The translations under genes and the position numbers were made by a program. The notes below the pieces were generated by a model. It did no database searches, was not told the origin of the DNA, and worked only from the letters and a program-made list of their open reading frames with translations. A stretch of 10,339 nucleotides of DNA, from NCBI GenBank assembly GCA_025963265.1, contig JAOPUY010000543.1:1-10339 (forward strand), given 5' to 3'. Of the stretch, positions 6,058-10,339 are shown piece after piece. The stretch's first letter is position 1. Each line of letters opens with the position of its first letter. This DNA is from Frankiales bacterium. Lineage in GTDB: Bacteria > Actinomycetota > Actinomycetes > Mycobacteriales > Jatrophihabitantaceae.

Positions 6058-6834
6058 GTGTCCGATCCCATCCTCGAGCTCCGGAAACTCAACAAGAGTT
6101 TCGGGCCCGTACACGTGCTGCACGATGTCGATTTCTCGGTCTACCCGGGCGAGGTCACCGCGCTAGTCGGCGACAACGGCGCCGGCAAGTCGACGCTCGT
6201 CAAGTGCATCGCCGGCATCAACTCGATCGATAGCGGCGAGATCCTGTGGGAGGGCAAGCCAGTCACGCTGGCCGATCCCCGCGCCGCCGCGGCCCTCGGA
6301 ATCGAGTTCGTCTATCAGGACCTCGCGCTGGCCGACAACCTCGACATCACCCAGAACATGTTCCTGGGCCGCGAGATCAGCCGCTTCGGCTTCATGAACG
6401 ACGGCAAGATGGAAGCCAAGGCCCGCGAGGCCCTGGCCAGCCTGTCGGTGCGCACCGTCTCCTCCGTCCGCCAGCTGGTCTCCAGCCTGTCCGGCGGGCA
6501 GCGGCAGACGGTCGCGATCGCCAAGGCCGTGCTCTGGAACAGCCGGGTGGTCTTCCTCGACGAGCCGACCGCCGCACTGGGTGTGGCCCAGACCCGGCAG
6601 GTCCTCGACCTGGTGCGACGACTGGCCGATCAGGGCCTGGGCGTCGTGCTGATCTCGCACAACATGAACGACGTCATGGAGGTCGCCGACCGGGTGGCCG
6701 CGCTCTACCTGGGCCGGATCGCCGCCGAGGTCTTCACCAAGGAAAGCAGCACCACTCAGATCGTCGAGCTGATCACCGCCGGCCGCAGCGGCGACGTCGG
6801 CTTGGCCCCCGCCACTGTGAACGAGAGCATCTGA
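6058..6834 (+). CDS. xylG: Sugar ABC transporter ATPase, single-domain XylG-like
   Basis: A 258-residue ATPase of the carbohydrate-uptake-2 type, powering the neighbouring permease from the cytoplasmic side. Motifs: Walker A GDNGAGKST (38-46), Q-loop Gln87 (VYQD), signature LSGGQ (144-148), Walker B VVFLDEPTAAL (164-174) and switch His201 (ISHNMNDV). The E. coli XylG and RbsA type has about 500 residues with two fused ATPase domains; this one has only one and ends about 30 residues after the last strand, so it should work as a homodimer, as in FrcA-type transporters. It is complete, not truncated: the permease start follows 1 base after its stop. GTG 6058 is chosen because the protein start (MSDPILELRKLNKSFG) matches the family; the purine-rich AGAGGAAG (about 6038-6045) is somewhat far upstream. 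It sits directly downstream of two hairpins. Confidence 0.9.
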   Translation: MSDPILELRKLNKSFGPVHVLHDVDFSVYPGEVTALVGDNGAGKSTLVKCIAGINSIDSGEILWEGKPVTLADPRAAAALGIEFVYQDLALADNLDITQNMFLGREISRFGFMNDGKMEAKAREALASLSVRTVSSVRQLVSSLSGGQRQTVAIAKAVLWNSRVVFLDEPTAALGVAQTRQVLDLVRRLADQGLGVVLISHNMNDVMEVADRVAALYLGRIAAEVFTKESSTTQIVELITAGRSGDVGLAPATVNESI

Positions 6835-6835
6835 C

Positions 6836-8281
6836 ATGACCGAGACTCCCGATTCGGGTGCCCCCGGCACCACCCCGGCGGCGACGACCACCACGGTCGA
6901 GCGCAGCTCAGGCAGCTTCGCCCTCGACATCGACCGCCGCGACCTGTCCGACGCGGTGCGCGGCTACGTCAACCGGCTGCGCTCCGGCGATCCGGGCGCG
7001 CTGCCCTCGGTCCTCGGCCTGATCATCCTGGGCCTCATCTTCAGCCAGGTCAGCAGCCGCTTCCTCAGCCGGAACAACATCGGCAACCTGCCCGGCCAGG
7101 GCGCCTACATCGCGATCATCGCGCTCGGCTTGGTCTTCGTGCTTTTGCTCGGCGAGATCGACCTGTCGGCCGGCACCACCGGCGGCATGTGCGCCGGCTT
7201 CGCCGCCCAGGCGATCTTCTCCAACGGCCTGCATAAGGGCATCAGCGGCGGATTGTTCTGGATTCTGATCGGCTCGATGATCGCGGCCGCCGTGCTCGCC
7301 GTCTGGCTCAAGGCCTACACCGGCGCCGCCATGATTGTGATCGGGCTGCTGATCGTGGCCACCGGCCTCGACAAACACGTGGTGTTCGCCCTCGTCTTCG
7401 CCGTCTCCATCGGATCGGCGGTCGGCGTCTTCACCGGTTACATGGTCGCCAAGATCGGCATTCCGAGCTTCATCGTGACCCTGGCGCTGTTCTTGGCCTG
7501 GCAGGGCGTGCTCCTGTTCGCCCTGAACTCCCAGCCGATCGGCGTCAACAACTACTCCTTCTGGTACGGGCTGGCCCACAACAACATGTCGGTCGCCTGG
7601 AGCTGGGTCTACACCATCGTGGTCGTCGGCGGGTACGCCCTCTACACGATCGTGAAATCCTTGCGCGCTCAGCGCGCCGGGTTGGCCGCCGACACCATGC
7701 AGCTGGTCCTGGTCCGCGCCGGCGTGATCGCCATCGTCGGCCTGGGCGTCACCTTCCTGGCCAACCAGAACCGCAACCCGAACCCGAACTTCAAGATCCA
7801 GGGCCTGCCCTGGGCGGCCACCATCCCGGTCACCCTGATGATCATCTGCACGATCGGGCTCAGCAAGACGACCTGGGGCCGGCACCTGTTCGCCACCGGC
7901 GGCAACGCCGAGGCCGCCCGCCGAGCCGGCATCGACGTCGACCACATCCGCGTCACCGCCTTCGTCCTCTGCTCGTCCTTCGGCGCGCTGGGCGGCGTCT
8001 TCCTGGCCTCGAACACCGGTGGCGCCCAGCTCGACCTCGGAGCCGGCAACATCCTGCTCTTCGGCGTGGCGGCGGCGGTCATCGGCGGCGTGTCGCTGTT
8101 CGGCGGTCGCGGCAAGCCGCGCGACGCCATCATCGGCGCTCTGGTGATCGTGATCATTCCCAACGGAATCGGCCTCAAGCCGAGCTTGGGCGCGCAGTGG
8201 CAGAACATCGCCACCGGCGCCGTCCTGCTCGTCGCCGCCGCGGTCGACGCGCTGTCGCGCCGGCGAGCACGAGGCCGGTAG
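6836..8281 (+). CDS. xylH: Xylose-type sugar ABC transporter permease
   Basis: A 481-residue polytopic membrane protein of the BPD_transp_2 (ribose/xylose permease) family. Key landmarks are GEIDLSAGT (106-114), the family's conserved segment after an early helix; PSFIVTLAL (210-218); GGNAEAARRAGIDV (355-368), the loop contacting the ATPase; and VIGGVSLFGG (425-434). All have clear counterparts in E. coli XylH as I recall it. About 12-14 hydrophobic segments are visible. It is longer than the usual 390 or so residues for two reasons: a polar Thr/Ala/Pro-rich N-terminal tail (about 1-55), and roughly 48 extra residues between GEIDLSAGT and PSFIV (about 130-180), containing hydrophobic stretches that look like an added helix pair. 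ATG 6836 is 1 base after the xylG stop, so translation is coupled. It probably forms a homodimeric pore. Confidence 0.9.
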   Translation: MTETPDSGAPGTTPAATTTTVERSSGSFALDIDRRDLSDAVRGYVNRLRSGDPGALPSVLGLIILGLIFSQVSSRFLSRNNIGNLPGQGAYIAIIALGLVFVLLLGEIDLSAGTTGGMCAGFAAQAIFSNGLHKGISGGLFWILIGSMIAAAVLAVWLKAYTGAAMIVIGLLIVATGLDKHVVFALVFAVSIGSAVGVFTGYMVAKIGIPSFIVTLALFLAWQGVLLFALNSQPIGVNNYSFWYGLAHNNMSVAWSWVYTIVVVGGYALYTIVKSLRAQRAGLAADTMQLVLVRAGVIAIVGLGVTFLANQNRNPNPNFKIQGLPWAATIPVTLMIICTIGLSKTTWGRHLFATGGNAEAARRAGIDVDHIRVTAFVLCSSFGALGGVFLASNTGGAQLDLGAGNILLFGVAAAVIGGVSLFGGRGKPRDAIIGALVIVIIPNGIGLKPSLGAQWQNIATGAVLLVAAAVDALSRRRARGR

Positions 8282-8319
8282 ACCGCTTCACGATTAACCC
8301 GAGGACAGGTGACCCGACG

Positions 8320-9531
8320 ATGGTGACCAGAGCCGCGTCGCGTCCGGCCGAGTTGCGCCGCCACAACCTGTCGCTGCTGCTGACCCAGATCCACACGCAC
8401 GGCGTGCTGTCCCGGGTCGAGCTCGGCCAGATGAGCGGCCTCAACCGATCGACGGTCGGCGGCCTGGTCTCCGAGCTCTGCCTGCTGGGCCTGGTCAGCG
8501 AGAACGTGCCGATGGGCTCAGAGCGGGTCGGGCGGCCCTCGCACCTGGTCGGTCCGCGCCCGGACGGCCCGTACGCGGTGGCCGTCGAGGTGGACGCCGA
8601 TCATGTGATCAGCGCTGCCGTCCGACTCGGCGGCGAGGTGGCCGCCCGGATCGACCACAACCTCGCGGCCAGCGCGATCGACCCGGACACGGTGGCCGAC
8701 CTGATCGCCCGGGACCTGGCGCCGCTGGCCGCCGCCATGCCACCCGGGGCCTGGCCGATCGGGGTGGGCGTCAGCATCCCCGGCACGGTGCGCCGCACCG
8801 ACGGCACGATCGACCAGGCGCCGAACCTCAACTGGCGGGACGAGCCGTTCGCGAGCCGGCTCGCCGTCCGGTTGGAGGACCAACTGCCCGTGCACCTGGG
8901 CAACGACGCCGACCTCGGCGCGCTAGCCGAGCAACTGCGCGGCGCCGCCCGTTCCAGCGGCAACCTGCTCTACCTGTCCGGCAAGATCGGCGTCGGCGGC
9001 GGCCTGGTCGTGGACGGCCGCCAGCTCGCGGGGTCGGGGGGTTTCGCCGGCGAGATCGGCCACATGGTGCTCGACCCCGCCGGGCCGCCCTGTCACTGCG
9101 GCAGCGCCGGCTGCCTGGAGTCTTTCGTCGGCGACGCCGCGTTGCTGCGCTTCGCCGGTCGGACCGGCACGCCCGGGCGCGCGAGCTTGGCGACCTTGAT
9201 GGCCGATGCCCGCGACGGCGATCAGCCCGCGCTGGACGGGATCCGCACCGCGGCCCGGTGGCTCGGCCTCGGCATCGCGAACGTGGTGAACCTGTTGAAC
9301 CCCGAGATCGTCATCGCCGGCGGCTCCTTCGCCGACATCCTCGAGCTAGCCCGCCCGGAGATCGAGCAGGAGCTGGATCGGCACGCCATGACCGCCGCTC
9401 GCAGCATGGTCGAGCTCCGGGTGCCCGACCTCGGGTCGGACTCCTCGCTGCTCGGCGCCGCCGAGCTGTCCTTCCAGGCCTTGTTGCAAGACCCGGTGGC
9501 GGCCAGCTCAGCGCGCCAAGTCGCCGGCTGA
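8320..9531 (+). CDS. ROK-family transcriptional repressor
   Basis: A 403-residue repressor with an N-terminal winged helix-turn-helix (about 10-75; SRVELGQMSGLNRSTVGGLV is the HTH core) and a C-terminal ROK sugar-kinase-like domain. The ROK zinc motif is complete (C258, C260, C265 in CHCGSAGC, with H248 in GEIGH). The ND pair at 195-196 matches the catalytic-Asp position of ROK kinases, but the N-terminal phosphate-binding DxGxT motif is absent (AVAVEVDADH, 86-95). This suggests sugar sensing without kinase activity. The frame is open upstream to 8197 inside the permease gene, but ATG 8320 has a good Shine-Dalgarno AGGTGA (8307-8312), and typical ROK repressors begin there. It lies 38 bases after the permease, probably the last gene of the operon it regulates. 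XylR and Streptomyces Rok7B7 are the relevant relatives I know; orthology is unproven. Confidence 0.92.
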   Translation: MVTRAASRPAELRRHNLSLLLTQIHTHGVLSRVELGQMSGLNRSTVGGLVSELCLLGLVSENVPMGSERVGRPSHLVGPRPDGPYAVAVEVDADHVISAAVRLGGEVAARIDHNLAASAIDPDTVADLIARDLAPLAAAMPPGAWPIGVGVSIPGTVRRTDGTIDQAPNLNWRDEPFASRLAVRLEDQLPVHLGNDADLGALAEQLRGAARSSGNLLYLSGKIGVGGGLVVDGRQLAGSGGFAGEIGHMVLDPAGPPCHCGSAGCLESFVGDAALLRFAGRTGTPGRASLATLMADARDGDQPALDGIRTAARWLGLGIANVVNLLNPEIVIAGGSFADILELARPEIEQELDRHAMTAARSMVELRVPDLGSDSSLLGAAELSFQALLQDPVAASSARQVAG

Positions 9532-9540
9532 TCCGATCAG
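9528..9540. repeat. 13-bp palindrome across convergent stop codons
   Basis: CTGATC-C-GATCAG is a perfect palindrome spanning the TGA of the ROK gene (9529-9531) and the TGA of the aconitase gene (9537-9539, - strand). It is the whole intergenic region. It is too short to be a convincing bidirectional terminator and may follow partly from two opposed TGA codons. Confidence 0.4.
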
Positions 9541-10339
9541 AGCAGCGAGCGCAGCACGTACTGCATGATGCCACCGTGCCGGTAGTAGTCGGCCTCACCC
9601 GGGGTGTCGATGCGCAGCACCGCCGTGAACGTCTGGTCATCGGCCTGCACCGTGACCTCGCGCGGGATGCCGCCGTCGTTTAGCGCGGTGACGCCAGTGA
9701 TCGAGAACGTCTCGGTGCCGCTCAGCCCCAGCGACTCGGCGTTCTGGGCGGGCGCGTACTGCAGCGGCAGGACGCCCATGCCGATCAGGTTCGACCGGTG
9801 GATCCGCTCGTAGGACTCGGCGATGACCGCCTTGACGCCCAGCAGCGCGGTGCCCTTGGCCGCCCAGTCCCGCGAGGACCCCGAGCCGTACTCCTTGCCG
9901 GCCAGCACGATCAGCGGGATGCCCTGCTCGGCGTAGCTGACCGAGGCGTCATAGATCGTGGTGACGGGCGCGTCGGCCTGGGTGAAGTCGCGCGAGAAGC
10001 CGCCCTCTGTTCCTTCCGCGATCTGATTGCGCAAGCGAATGTTGGCGAAAGTCCCGCGGATCATCACCTCGTGGTTGCCGCGGCGTGAGCCGTAGGAGTT
10101 GAAGTCCTTGCGGTCCACGCCGTGCTCGGCCAGGTACTTGCCGGCCGGGGAATCGCCCTTGATGGAACCGGCCGGGGAGATGTGGTCGGTCGTCACCGAG
10201 TCGGCGACCTTGACCAGCACCCGGGCGCCGCTGATGTCGGTCACCGGTGACGGCTCTACCGCCATGCCGTCGAAGTACGGGGGCTTCCGGACGTAGGTGC
10301 TCTCGGCGTCCCAGGCGAACGTGTCGCCCTCGGGGGTCG
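9537..10339 (-). CDS. acnA: Aconitate hydratase A, C-terminal part
   Basis: On the minus strand the frame runs from the right window edge to TGA at 9539-9537, giving 266 visible residues of a protein normally about 900 long; the start and the iron-sulfur cysteines are outside. The ATG at 10265 is internal: [20 protein letters not shown] precedes it in frame. Visible landmarks are [12 protein letters not shown], the [17 protein letters not shown] segment, and the active-site serine loop [10 protein letters not shown], whose SSR binds substrate carboxylates, then [19 protein letters not shown]. This is the swivelling fourth domain of the cytosolic AcnA/IRP1-type enzyme. It isomerises citrate and isocitrate in the TCA cycle. 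The sequence is closely like actinomycete aconitases, with no sign of damage. It converges on the ROK repressor gene with a 5-base gap. Confidence 0.96.
   Translation of the reverse strand, partial: TPEGDTFAWDAESTYVRKPPYFDGMAVEPSPVTDISGARVLVKVADSVTTDHISPAGSIKGDSPAGKYLAEHGVDRKDFNSYGSRRGNHEVMIRGTFANIRLRNQIAEGTEGGFSRDFTQADAPVTTIYDASVSYAEQGIPLIVLAGKEYGSGSSRDWAAKGTALLGVKAVIAESYERIHRSNLIGMGVLPLQYAPAQNAESLGLSGTETFSITGVTALNDGGIPREVTVQADDQTFTAVLRIDTPGEADYYRHGGIMQYVLRSLL

Noticed and set aside
6908..7945. Minus-strand open frame (345 codons) opposite the permease
   Set aside because: Low-complexity Asp/Gly/Ala/Gln composition caused by reading the complement of a hydrophobic membrane-protein gene.
8197..8319. 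Upstream extension of the ROK gene overlapping the permease end
   Set aside because: The extra 41 residues are Arg-rich and unlike ROK proteins; ATG 8320 has a proper Shine-Dalgarno sequence and gives the usual ROK N-terminus.
9537..10265. Aconitase as a short 242-residue protein starting at ATG 10265
   Set aside because: The frame continues upstream to the window edge with clear aconitase sequence, so that ATG is internal.

Overview
The window looks like chromosomal DNA of a high-GC actinobacterium (Actinomycetota). Coding sequence is strongly GC-biased at third codon positions, GTG starts occur, genes are tightly packed, and the encoded proteins read like actinomycete families. There are no rRNA or tRNA genes, insertion sequences, CRISPR arrays or other mobile-element signs. 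Nine protein genes are visible. The first (ABC-F ATPase) and the last (aconitase) are cut by the window edges.

Left part (1-4581, all + strand): an ABC-F ATPase lacking its N-terminus, a 71-residue helix-turn-helix protein, a crotonase-fold (enoyl-CoA hydratase/isomerase) protein, and a complete ABC half-exporter. The last three are separated by only 20 and 8 bases and are probably one transcription unit. From memory, the combination of echA-type gene, ABC-F gene, tiny HTH gene and aconitase gene resembles the Mycobacterium tuberculosis Rv1472-Rv1475c neighbourhood, so this looks like an old conserved actinobacterial block rather than acquired DNA.

Middle part (4582-9531, + strand): a 229-base, relatively AT-rich regulatory gap with two clear inverted repeats leads into a xylose-type ABC importer. 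It consists of XylF-like lipoprotein, XylG-like single-domain ATPase and XylH-like permease, followed 38 bases later by a ROK-family repressor. The lipoprotein and ATPase genes are separated by two tandem RNA hairpins, which would suit high expression of the binding protein relative to the membrane parts. The natural reading is that the ROK protein senses a sugar (xylose or a relative) and controls its own operon through the upstream repeats. From memory, Streptomyces coelicolor has a comparable ROK (rok7B7) plus xylFGH locus not far from its aconitase gene.

Right edge (9537-10339, - strand): the C-terminal 266 codons of aconitase A, converging on the ROK gene with only 5 bases between the two stop codons.

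I found no clearly novel defence, mobile or biosynthetic system. The points most worth checking are the candidate operators upstream of xylF, the tandem hairpins between xylF and xylG, the one-domain XylG, a roughly 48-residue insertion in the permease, and the loss of one of the two catalytic glutamates in the crotonase.
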